From: Sulfurovum sp.
GTDB lineage: Bacteria > Campylobacterota > Campylobacteria > Campylobacterales > Sulfurovaceae
Assembly (NCBI GenBank): GCA_027029065.1
Contig: JALVGO010000071.1
Coordinates: forward strand, 1-13,652
Direction of reading: 5' to 3'
Length of the DNA stretch: 13,652 nucleotides
Shown here: piece after piece, positions 1-5,876 of the stretch
How the letters are laid out: every line of letters starts with the position of its first letter
Numbering within the stretch: position 1 is the stretch's first letter
Position numbers and translations under genes: made by a program
The notes under the pieces: generated by a model
Seen by the model: only the letters and a program-made list of their open reading frames with translations
The model's database searches: none
What the model was told of the DNA's origin: nothing

Positions 1-319
1 TTGATGGGGGAGTAATAACTCCGTCCATAAAGTGTCTTGGCGGTATCCAACGTGATGTGATGCAGCCCACCCCCGAACAGACCGCCTTTGTCAAAAATTA
101 TAGAAACGCTTTGCACCATCACCCTGCCTACCGAAAAACGCGGCGGTGTGAGCGATGCCAACATCGTCGCCTCACAAGGCGTACCCACCCTTGACGGCTG
201 GGGGTCCCTACGGTGACGGTGACCACACTGTACATGAGAGAGCGAGCAAAAAGAGTTTTGAGGAACGCATTGCACTGGTGACACAGATATTTGAGCATTT
301 TATGGCGGGGGAGATATAG
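1..319 (+). pseudogene. 3' remnant of an M20-family metallopeptidase (carboxypeptidase G2-like), two frameshifts
   Basis: No single frame is open, but three consecutive segments read as one protein. Frame 3 (about 3-107) gives an LGGIQRDVMQPTPEQ stretch and ends near HHHPAYR. Frame 1 (about 121-205) gives GGVSDANIVASQGVPTLDGW. Frame 2 (about 203-319) gives GDGDHTVHERASKKSFEER and ends at TAG 317-319. Gly-Gly-x-Ser-Asp-x-Asn, the GVPTLDG box and the late Gly-Asp-His motif are typical of the C-terminal catalytic half of M20 peptidases, zinc enzymes that cleave peptides or acyl-amino acids. The second shift sits in a GGGGG run at 200-204, where removing one G restores the frame, so a sequencing error is possible there. 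The first shift, near 108-120, has no such excuse. The gene begins outside the window. The family call is from motif memory; decay is seen directly. Confidence 0.7.
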
Positions 320-351
320 ACTAAAGCCTACCGTATTATATCAATCACTAT

Positions 352-1062
352 TCAGGTCATAATGATTTTACACCCTTTTTTTCGGTACTGTTTTAGCTTT
401 TTTTCTTTGATTTTTTTACCATATTTGTCAATATAGATAAAATACTCATGATAGATACAGGTAAAAGGATTGATACCACGAAAACGAACACGGTAAAGGC
501 TACCCTCTTTCTTCCAGCTATACACAGAAACAGGCTGGCTTGCAGCAAGTTTAGCTTCTATCCAAAGTCTCAGTTCTGCTTCTGTATCTATCTCACCAAG
601 CAGATCAAGAATATCCTGCGGCTGGGTAATCGCTTTGAGGCGTTTGTCATCTGCTTCCATAAACCGTAGGGTGGTAAAGTTATAGATAAATGCCGGAGGC
701 CATGGTGTTTTCCAGAAGTAGTCTTTACGTAAAATAGCATGGGAGAGGTAGTCAAATGCCCGTCTCTGGCGTGCTTTTGATATCTCCAGATGCCCTACAG
801 ACAAAAAGGGGAAGAACGTATAATTTTTTGTAAGTTTAAAGGTTTCTCCATCAGACGGTTCAGTCTGAAAACTGACTACATCCATATAAAGAAGCGGTTT
901 TGCGAAGTGAAATGATGCAAGTGTGTACGTTTTTAAAGGCTTGAATCGATGTTCACCCTTTGGCAAAGATATCGGCGTTTTGGCATATAGTCCGGTAAGA
1001 AACGCAATACCAAAAATAATGAAAATTCGTTTCAATAGAACCAATATGATTGATCGTTTCAT
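352..1062 (-). CDS. Hypothetical membrane-anchored or secreted protein, last gene of a three-gene exported-protein cluster
   Basis: I do not recognise a family. The 236-residue protein starts with a Lys/Arg-rich N terminus followed by one hydrophobic segment (about residues 5-27, ending GLYAKTP). This is either a signal peptide with a possible cut after LYA or an uncleaved anchor, so the rest should lie in the periplasm. The body is rich in aromatic residues (FYNFTTLRFME, PFTCIYHEYFIYI) and ends in a very basic tail (KKIKEKKLKQYRKKGCK). Two Cys, one near residue 203 and one in the basic tail, could pair. The gene starts 12 nt downstream of the SH3-protein gene with a purine-rich AAGGAGAT-type ribosome site, so co-transcription with the two genes upstream is likely. 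Downstream it converges on the M20 remnant with about 32 nt between, and no clear terminator is visible there. Confidence 0.7.
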   Translation of the reverse strand: MKRSIILVLLKRIFIIFGIAFLTGLYAKTPISLPKGEHRFKPLKTYTLASFHFAKPLLYMDVVSFQTEPSDGETFKLTKNYTFFPFLSVGHLEISKARQRRAFDYLSHAILRKDYFWKTPWPPAFIYNFTTLRFMEADDKRLKAITQPQDILDLLGEIDTEAELRLWIEAKLAASQPVSVYSWKKEGSLYRVRFRGINPFTCIYHEYFIYIDKYGKKIKEKKLKQYRKKGCKIIMT

Positions 1063-1074
1063 GGATATCTCCTT

Positions 1075-2154
1075 CTATACCGTCCAACGGTCTCTAAGCA
1101 GACCCACCACATACCATTTGCCCCGGTACTTTTCAAAAATCAGCACCAACCCCAACCAGTCGTTAGACTCTCTTGGGTCAACCATCCAACGTACCTCGTA
1201 CCCTTTGCATATCTGCTCCGTATCACACTCAAAGCCTTTAAGCTCTTTCAGCCTCTCTATCTTGGTTATGTTGGAAACAGGTCGGCTTAGCATATGCAAA
1301 TAGTCCCAAAGACTCATGTGGACAGCTTTGCCGTTACTCTCTTTAGTACCCCAGTAGAGTGCGTTATTCCGGTTTTTTTGTGCCTGTTCTATCTCTGTAC
1401 GGCTAAAATGCCTGTTATTGCCAAAGTGGGTGTACCACGTCATGGTAACTCCTTTAAGCGGGTGCGCATAGGCTGCAAAGGCATTAGAACTGCCATCTTT
1501 GAGTCTATTGAGTGCTGAGACTACTTCATGCACTTTGTTTTCTAAGACCGCATCTGAATGTTTCTTCTCTTTGTTTTGTAAAAAGGTATCGACCATCGCA
1601 CCGCTAGTACAGTACCCTGACGCATCAGGCTCATCAGGCATTGCACCAAAATGGTTGGATGCCTTGAGCCTTTTTCTGTTGATCCATCGCGTTTTTAACG
1701 AAGTGATGCTGCCTGTTTGCTCGTCTACACTATAGGTATCGACCACTTCACACTTTTGCCCTTGACACTGCAATGCATAATCACAGTTTGGTTTATTGTC
1801 TATGATCACATAACCGCGGTTGGAAAGTGCCAAATAGCGTGCATTGACCCACCCGGGCTTGGCATCCTGACCAAACCCCTCATAATCTCTTTGTGCAATA
1901 TGAAATATATTGCACCATGTTGATTTGCCTGTTTTCCTGCAGTGATCTACACCTACATAGGCATCAAGAGGCAGTGCAGCTGTTTTTTCAGCATGATAAT
2001 CCGGTGCTACTCTGACATTGAGTGTATCGTTTTTGGCAAGATTGACAACCGTACCAAAAAGCCCCAGATAGATATTTTCAGACGCACCAAGCCAAGCAGA
2101 TAAAATCAGGGCTGTCAGCACCGACTTTTGCATCAGAAAAGGGTATTTCACCAT
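1075..2154 (-). CDS. Exported SH3-domain protein of unknown function
   Basis: The 359-residue protein has an N-terminal signal peptide (hydrophobic SVLTALILSAWLGA, likely cut near residue 25). A bacterial SH3-like domain follows (about residues 32-112), with the typical LNVRVAPD motif and a closing GWVNARYL strand. A Cys-containing middle (about 113-190) comes next. The C-terminal domain (about 200-359) includes YAHPLKGV, a WGTKESNGKAVHMSLWDY stretch and WYVVGLLRDRW. SH3b domains usually bind peptidoglycan or peptides, so a cell-envelope role is likely but unproven. The start at 2154 has only a weak ribosome site; ATG at residue 8 (2133) is an alternative that still keeps the signal peptide. 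Only 6 nt separate it from the Met-rich protein gene upstream, which argues for an operon with coupled translation. Confidence 0.75.
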   Translation of the reverse strand: MVKYPFLMQKSVLTALILSAWLGASENIYLGLFGTVVNLAKNDTLNVRVAPDYHAEKTAALPLDAYVGVDHCRKTGKSTWCNIFHIAQRDYEGFGQDAKPGWVNARYLALSNRGYVIIDNKPNCDYALQCQGQKCEVVDTYSVDEQTGSITSLKTRWINRKRLKASNHFGAMPDEPDASGYCTSGAMVDTFLQNKEKKHSDAVLENKVHEVVSALNRLKDGSSNAFAAYAHPLKGVTMTWYTHFGNNRHFSRTEIEQAQKNRNNALYWGTKESNGKAVHMSLWDYLHMLSRPVSNITKIERLKELKGFECDTEQICKGYEVRWMVDPRESNDWLGLVLIFEKYRGKWYVVGLLRDRWTV

Positions 2155-2160
2155 GGGGCA

Positions 2161-3261
2161 TCACTGCATACACTGCTGCATCGCCTGTGCTGTTTTGGCA
2201 CGTTTGACACATGCAACTCCCTCAAGCGCTCTGTCTATCTCTTGCAGGGTCTCCTGTTTTGTCTGCGTATCCCACTTGTCAAGAGGTTCACCGGACTCAC
2301 CCATCATCTCATCCACTCTTTGGGCGCACTTCTGCGCCTGAGCAAGTGTATCGGCATCTGTTAGACACTTTTTGGCAAACTTCATAGCCTTCTCCTGCTC
2401 GATTATCTGCTGTTTCATCTGCGGCATCAAGGCACCTACGAGAGCAGCACCCATCGCTTCTCCCAGTTTTTGCTGATCCTCTGCACTCATGTTCGGATGG
2501 TTCATATCAATACCGCTCTTCTGCATCGCTGCACCCATCGCTTTGACTGCTTCTGCCATCTTTGCAATATCCTCAGCACTGGGCTGCTGTATTGCCATAT
2601 CACCTCCTTGAGCGCCCATAGGATTCCCCATCATGCCTACTCTATCCTGTACCGGAAAATCAGGCAGCTTGAAGTCACTCTCTGAAAGTGAAATGCCAAA
2701 CTGCGCATCCGTAGCAATCTCCTTGTTGACCACACCCATCACATTAGACTCAACTTTCAGTGTTACCCCCTTGTAGATACACTGCTTCGTCCCCATCAGT
2801 TCCCAGACGTCACAGGTATAGCCCAGTACCTTGTCCGTACCAATCTTTTTACCACCCATCTGCTTCATCATGGCAAGACCTTTCTTTTTCATGTCACCGC
2901 CGCCCAGCATAGCTGCACCAACATTCGGCATTTTGGTAATGGTCTTATGGTTAAAGTCTGCCACATACAGCATCTCTCCGTCCATCAGTGTCATTGTATG
3001 GGTTTTGGTCGTTTCATTGCCACCCATACCGCTGCGTTTTTCCAGCTTAACCGTTTCGGTAAGGTTTCTCGCACCATACTTGTCAAAGATCAACCGTTTT
3101 TTGCCTTTTGTCTGCATCTGCATCCCCATCATGTTTGCCGAACCGCTGATACTGTAGGTGACTTTCCCACTCTCTATATCAAAAAGATGCATCTGTCCGG
3201 ATGCCTCTACACCCATTGTTCCTATTGCTGCCAACACCACTGTTTTTATCATTCTATTCAT
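2161..3261 (-). CDS. Exported Met-rich protein, DUF4412-like N-terminal half plus double CX12C helical tail
   Basis: The 366-residue protein has a signal peptide (TVVLAAIGTMGVEA, cut near residue 20-22). Residues about 23-210 look like a DUF4412/LolA-like beta sheet: the sequence reports on an exported substrate-like fold, with ILGYxC-type strand LGYTCDVWEL and an internal Cys pair about ten residues apart. Residues about 220-366 are helical, Ala/Gln/Met-rich, and carry Cys 299, 312, 351 and 364 as two CX12C pairs, which suggests a disulfide-clamped helical hairpin. About 37 of 366 residues are Met, with clusters such as NMMGMQMQ and GMMGNPMG. The start is supported by a strong AGGAGGAACAG site just upstream. 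It is the first gene of the three-gene exported cluster. Function is unknown; metal binding or an envelope chaperone role are guesses. The DUF4412 match is tentative. Confidence 0.75.
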   Translation of the reverse strand: MNRMIKTVVLAAIGTMGVEASGQMHLFDIESGKVTYSISGSANMMGMQMQTKGKKRLIFDKYGARNLTETVKLEKRSGMGGNETTKTHTMTLMDGEMLYVADFNHKTITKMPNVGAAMLGGGDMKKKGLAMMKQMGGKKIGTDKVLGYTCDVWELMGTKQCIYKGVTLKVESNVMGVVNKEIATDAQFGISLSESDFKLPDFPVQDRVGMMGNPMGAQGGDMAIQQPSAEDIAKMAEAVKAMGAAMQKSGIDMNHPNMSAEDQQKLGEAMGAALVGALMPQMKQQIIEQEKAMKFAKKCLTDADTLAQAQKCAQRVDEMMGESGEPLDKWDTQTKQETLQEIDRALEGVACVKRAKTAQAMQQCMQ

Positions 3262-3285
3262 CTGTTCCTCCTTGTTTATTACTCC

Positions 3286-3303
3286 ATTCTAACAGAAATT
3301 ATA
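3286..3303 (-). promoter_or_regulatory. Candidate promoter of the exported-protein cluster (-10 region)
   Basis: On the minus strand, a perfect TATAAT lies at 3298-3303 inside TATATATAAT, and a second -10-like TAGAAT lies at 3286-3291. They sit 25-42 nt upstream of the Met-rich protein start, and no good -35 box is visible. Campylobacterota sigma-70 promoters often depend mainly on the -10 box, so this is a reasonable but unproven start site. Confidence 0.35.
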
Positions 3304-3411
3304 TATAATGAAGTAGTATGTTATACCATCATTTTATCAAAGCATATCCAAAATATGTGCCAAAAATGTGCTAAAATGGTTTGTTTGAAACGGAAAGAGA
3401 GGTGCTAAGAA

Positions 3412-3990
3412 TCAGCTTGCTTGCGCACTCGCCAAAGTCAATGCAAAAAGCACATCGACCCCATGGTTTGAAAGCATTCGCTGCGCCTCCTGAAGCGTCA
3501 TACCGGTTGTTACGATATCATCGATCAGTATGGCACTGATATTCGGTTTTCCGGTATAAAGAAAGTCTCTTGGGTTTTCCAGCCGATACTGTAGCGGCTT
3601 GCCCGAGTAGTTCACCCTGTTGCGTGCCCGAAGCATACCGTGTTGCACATGGACACCCGGAAGCTTCATCGCATGGGTCAGCTGTGCTACATGCGAGTAG
3701 CCGCTGCGTACATCCTCATCGACCCCGATGACATGCACTGCCCCGTCATCATGCTCAACAAACTCCTGCATAAAGGGTCGAAAGAGCATCCTGCCAAGTT
3801 CACGGTATATCCGCCACCCCTCCGGATTGTGCTTGGTCAACAGCAGCGGTTCAAGGGTTGTATAGTTGTAAAAGGAGATCACATCAAGCGTACCGATGCG
3901 TCGCGTCTGGGTAGAAGGGACAAAAAGAGTGCTTTTGCAGGTTTCACACACTGCTCTGAAGCTCAATCCTCCACAGCTGTAACAGCGCAT
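3412..3990 (-). CDS. ComF-family phosphoribosyltransferase
   Basis: The 192-residue protein begins with a four-Cys zinc finger (C3, C6, C15, C18: MRCYSCGG...CETC). It ends with a phosphoribosyltransferase domain whose PRPP-binding loop ILIDDIVTTGMTL is at about residues 154-166. This order and length (slightly below the usual 200-240) are those of ComF proteins, which take part in DNA uptake in competent bacteria; their enzymatic substrate is not settled. The gene starts 9 nt downstream of the DUF2905 gene, so it is probably translated from the same message as that gene and perhaps the Sir2 gene. Competence is known in several Campylobacterota, but no other competence gene is nearby. About 150 nt without a gene follow before the exported-protein cluster. 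Confidence 0.85.
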   Translation of the reverse strand: MRCYSCGGLSFRAVCETCKSTLFVPSTQTRRIGTLDVISFYNYTTLEPLLLTKHNPEGWRIYRELGRMLFRPFMQEFVEHDDGAVHVIGVDEDVRSGYSHVAQLTHAMKLPGVHVQHGMLRARNRVNYSGKPLQYRLENPRDFLYTGKPNISAILIDDIVTTGMTLQEAQRMLSNHGVDVLFALTLASAQAS

Positions 3991-3999
3991 AATGCCCTC

Positions 4000-4203
4000 T
4001 TAGTGATTGAAAAACCACATTATGAGTGAAACGACTGCCGAGACAAGCAGCATGGAAGCAAGCGGAATAAAGACAAAAGTATGCTCAGTTTGATATTTGA
4101 TATCCCCAGGAAGATTGCCAAACCAGCCAAGCAGACCGTACTTGTAGGCAACACCCACAACAATCAGCCCAATACCAAGATAAATCAGTAGGTTTCCGTT
4201 CAT
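4000..4203 (-). CDS. DUF2905 small inner-membrane protein
   Basis: The 67-residue protein has two hydrophobic helices (about residues 4-22 and 45-64) around a short loop with the signature LGWFGNLPGDIKYQTE. Gly-Asn-Leu-Pro-Gly-Asp is diagnostic of the DUF2905 family, whose biochemical role is unknown. An AGGA ribosome site lies 7 nt before the ATG. It sits between the Sir2 gene and comF-like gene on the same strand. The Sir2 gene is separated from it by a pair of hairpins, so transcription reaching this gene either reads through those or starts inside that roughly 75-nt gap. Confidence 0.85.
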   Translation of the reverse strand: MNGNLLIYLGIGLIVVGVAYKYGLLGWFGNLPGDIKYQTEHTFVFIPLASMLLVSAVVSLIMWFFNH

Positions 4204-4216
4204 GTATCATCCTAAC

Positions 4217-4234
4217 GGTGCGTGGCTACGCACC
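4217..4234 (-). repeat. REP-like hairpin (GGGTGC head)
   Basis: A perfect 7-bp stem, GGTGCGT on the minus strand paired with ACGCACC around the loop AGCC, preceded by AAG. It resembles the hairpin at 11654-11674 in head sequence, orientation and setting. No T-tract follows on the minus strand, so it is not a classic terminator. It lies 13 nt upstream of the DUF2905 start codon and could affect translation or mRNA stability. Confidence 0.6.
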
Positions 4235-4248
4235 CTTGTAGAAAAGAG

Positions 4249-4265
4249 GCTTTCCAAAGGAAAGC
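4249..4265 (-). terminator. Possible terminator or hairpin downstream of the Sir2 gene
   Basis: GCTTTCC and GGAAAGC form a perfect 7-bp stem with a 3-nt loop, 13 nt past the Sir2 stop. On the minus strand it is followed by CTCTTTTCT, a moderately T-rich tail. It could be a partial Rho-independent terminator that attenuates transcription into the DUF2905 gene. It is also the middle part of the composite repeat described in the findings. Confidence 0.45.
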
Positions 4266-4273
4266 ATACCAAA

Positions 4274-4300
4274 ATTCCTCATTCCTCATTCCTCATTCCT
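4274..4300 (-). repeat. Heptanucleotide tandem repeat overlapping the Sir2 stop codon
   Basis: ATTCCTC on the plus strand (GAGGAAT on the minus) is repeated 3.9 times with a 7-nt period. It covers the last six codons and the stop of the Sir2 gene. Because 7 is not a multiple of 3, gain or loss of a unit would change the C-terminal residues and stop position. A similar heptamer run is at 11712-11739. Confidence 0.85.
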
Positions 4301-5106
4301 AATTTTTCAACCGCTTCCACCGCCCCCATCTCCAGACAAATCTCCGCGCCATGCGCTTCACGCGGATTGATACGGATCAGCGGTATGTCAAAGTGACGCG
4401 CCACATCTTCACTTGTCATGCGTACCGTCGGCACTGCCGTACCCGCACCAAGTTCAATGACAGCAAGTCTGGCACCCTCCACTTCAAGCATCGTCAGCCA
4501 GTTTTGAAGTCTGCGACTCTGTGCATCGGTACGGCTACTCTCCCAACCCCAGTCACCAAACATCAAAATGTTCGAACGCGCCAAGGCACCACAGTCAGAA
4601 CATCGTGGCAGCGGCTCCTGTGCTCTGAAATCTTCATCTATCTCTATGCGCACATCCTCTGCTGACCAGATTTTACCCTGACAGTTTTGGGTACACTGTA
4701 GGTGATGGATCGACCCGTGACACTCTATGATGCGTGTGTCATTAAAGCCGGCTTTTTGGAACTGTCCATCGACATTGGAGGTAAAGACAAAATATTTATA
4801 TTTTTTAGTATCACCCCACTCTTTAAGTGTTTTAAAACCTCTATGCGGCACAGTATCACGGTAAAGATGCAGCCTGTGTCCGTAAAACGCCCATGCCAAA
4901 GCAGGGTCTTTCTCAAACCACTGCGGATTTGCCATCTCCTCAAAACGAAGCCCAAGCTCTCTGGCTTTTGGGTACGCACGCCAAAACCCCTCTACCCCTC
5001 GAAAATCCGGCAGACCGCTATCGACCCCCATCCCGGCACCGGCAGTGATGAGAAGGGCATCAGCTTGGGATATTACCTTTTGTGCCTCTTCTATTTTCTC
5101 TCGCAT
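4279..5106 (-). CDS. Sir2-family NAD-dependent protein deacylase
   Basis: The 275-residue protein carries the sirtuin core. It has the NAD-binding GAGMGVDSGLPDFRG (about residues 23-37), TSNVDG (109-114) and ECHGS with the general-base His130. Its zinc-binding Cys are 138, 142, 169 and 172, and an NILMFGD strand follows. Sirtuins remove acyl groups from lysines using NAD and give nicotinamide and O-acyl-ADP-ribose. Here SNVDGQFQKAGF replaces the more common QNIDGLH, which points to a less studied bacterial subgroup; the acyl specificity cannot be read off. An AGAGGA site precedes the ATG. The gene follows vapC by 40 nt on the same strand. Its last six codons lie inside a heptamer repeat, so the true C terminus may vary between strains. 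Confidence 0.9.
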   Translation of the reverse strand: MREKIEEAQKVISQADALLITAGAGMGVDSGLPDFRGVEGFWRAYPKARELGLRFEEMANPQWFEKDPALAWAFYGHRLHLYRDTVPHRGFKTLKEWGDTKKYKYFVFTSNVDGQFQKAGFNDTRIIECHGSIHHLQCTQNCQGKIWSAEDVRIEIDEDFRAQEPLPRCSDCGALARSNILMFGDWGWESSRTDAQSRRLQNWLTMLEVEGARLAVIELGAGTAVPTVRMTSEDVARHFDIPLIRINPREAHGAEICLEMGAVEAVEKLGMRNEE

Positions 5107-5146
5107 CAGATCCTCTTTTTATAAAGTCATACTATTTTACTTGCCC

Positions 5147-5512
5147 CTATAAAAGCTTTATCCCTTCTATATACCTGAAATCTTTCTTGTTATAGGTCAA
5201 CAGCACAGCATCATTCAATAATGCGGTAGAGGCTATCAGACTGTCAGGTATATCAAGTGAATGGCTTTTGGCATATTGTTTGATGAGTTTTGTTGCCGTT
5301 CTTGATATATTTTCGTTAAGATGGATGATGTTAAAAAGAGAAACAAATTTTTCCAGTTTGTTCACCTCAGCTTTATTCAACGCACCATAATAAAGCTCCA
5401 TCACTGTAATGGATGAGATAGATAACGTTTCAGTAAGCGACTCTACTCTGTCAATGGTTTTTCTGTCACCTTTGAGTATCTCAATGAGAATATTGGTATC
5501 CAGTACGATCAT
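5147..5512 (-). CDS. vapC: VapC-type PIN-domain toxin (ribonuclease)
   Basis: The 121-residue protein matches the usual VapC length and has the PIN acidic residues: D5 in VLDTNILIE, E39 in VMELYYG, D90 in IPDSLIA and D111 in YNKKDF. PIN toxins are Mg-dependent RNases that cut tRNA or rRNA and stop growth when their antitoxin is degraded. Its ATG overlaps the antitoxin stop by 4 nt (TCAT at 5509-5512 on the plus strand), the usual arrangement for translational coupling of such pairs. All four acidic residues are kept, so it looks active. The target RNA cannot be predicted. Confidence 0.92.
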   Translation of the reverse strand: MIVLDTNILIEILKGDRKTIDRVESLTETLSISSITVMELYYGALNKAEVNKLEKFVSLFNIIHLNENISRTATKLIKQYAKSHSLDIPDSLIASTALLNDAVLLTYNKKDFRYIEGIKLL

Positions 5513-5739
5513 TTCCAGGCTTCTTCTCTAAGTGATTCCTGTGTAATCTCTCTACCTTCCCACATACCCGAAAAGTTCGATAAGTCAACTGATGAAGGCT
5601 TTTCCCTATTCTCTTCAAGGTTTTTTTTGAGCGTTTCACGTATATAAGAAGAAAGTGACATACCGAGTTTATTCGCCTGCTGTTTCAACTCTTCAAACAG
5701 CGGCTCTTCAAAATAGATTTGTGTTCTATGCATAGTCAA
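5509..5739 (-). CDS. vapB: VapB-type antitoxin with ribbon-helix-helix N terminus
   Basis: The 76-residue protein has an N-terminal beta strand and two helices (RTQIYFEEPLFEELKQQA...GMSLSSYIRETLKK, residues 5-40) typical of CopG-like ribbon-helix-helix DNA-binding proteins. A flexible acidic tail (about 45-76, including FSGMWEGREI) should wrap and block the VapC active site. As in other vapBC modules the antitoxin is first in the operon. It probably represses its own promoter together with VapC; a TTTACA-17-TATAGT promoter and repeated ATGTATAAA sites lie directly upstream. Confidence 0.9.
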   Translation of the reverse strand: MTMHRTQIYFEEPLFEELKQQANKLGMSLSSYIRETLKKNLEENREKPSSVDLSNFSGMWEGREITQESLREEAWK

Positions 5740-5741
5740 CC

Positions 5742-5763
5742 TTTATACATCATTTTTATACAT
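5742..5763 (-). promoter_or_regulatory. Candidate VapB operator: direct repeats of ATGTATAAA
   Basis: On the minus strand ATGTATAAA occurs twice with a 13-nt period (plus-strand TTTATACAT at 5742-5750 and 5755-5763). A weaker copy, ATGTATTTA, covers the -35 region (5790-5798). The two perfect copies overlap the expected transcription start, where a bound repressor would block initiation. Ribbon-helix-helix antitoxins typically bind such short repeated sites. Confidence 0.5.
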
Positions 5764-5764
5764 T

Positions 5765-5793
5765 ACTATAGCAAAATTTTGATCTGATGTAAA
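5765..5793 (-). promoter_or_regulatory. vapBC promoter
   Basis: Minus-strand TTTACA (5788-5793) and TATAGT (5765-5770) are separated by exactly 17 nt, close to the sigma-70 consensus. The predicted start near 5758 gives a leader of about 20 nt before vapB. Confidence 0.6.
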
Positions 5794-5835
5794 TACATAC
5801 TTAGAGAAGAACAGTGTTTAACAATAACATAAAAT

Positions 5836-5841
5836 TATGAT
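5836..5841 (+). promoter_or_regulatory. Candidate -10 box of the broken HD-GYP gene
   Basis: TATGAT lies 36 nt upstream of the ATG at 5877. The region is AT-rich and no convincing -35 element is seen. Confidence 0.3.
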
Positions 5842-5876
5842 AAAACAGGCTACACAATGCCATTTGAAGGTCTGTC

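Noticed and set aside
3340..3380. Imperfect repeats CCAAAATATGTG, CCAAAAATGTG, CTAAAATGG between comF and the exported cluster
   Set aside because: Short and AT-rich with decreasing similarity; could be chance. No binding-site family recognised.
3262..3411. Possible small RNA gene in the 150-nt gap
   Set aside because: No stable hairpin plus T-tract and no promoter-terminator pair on either strand.
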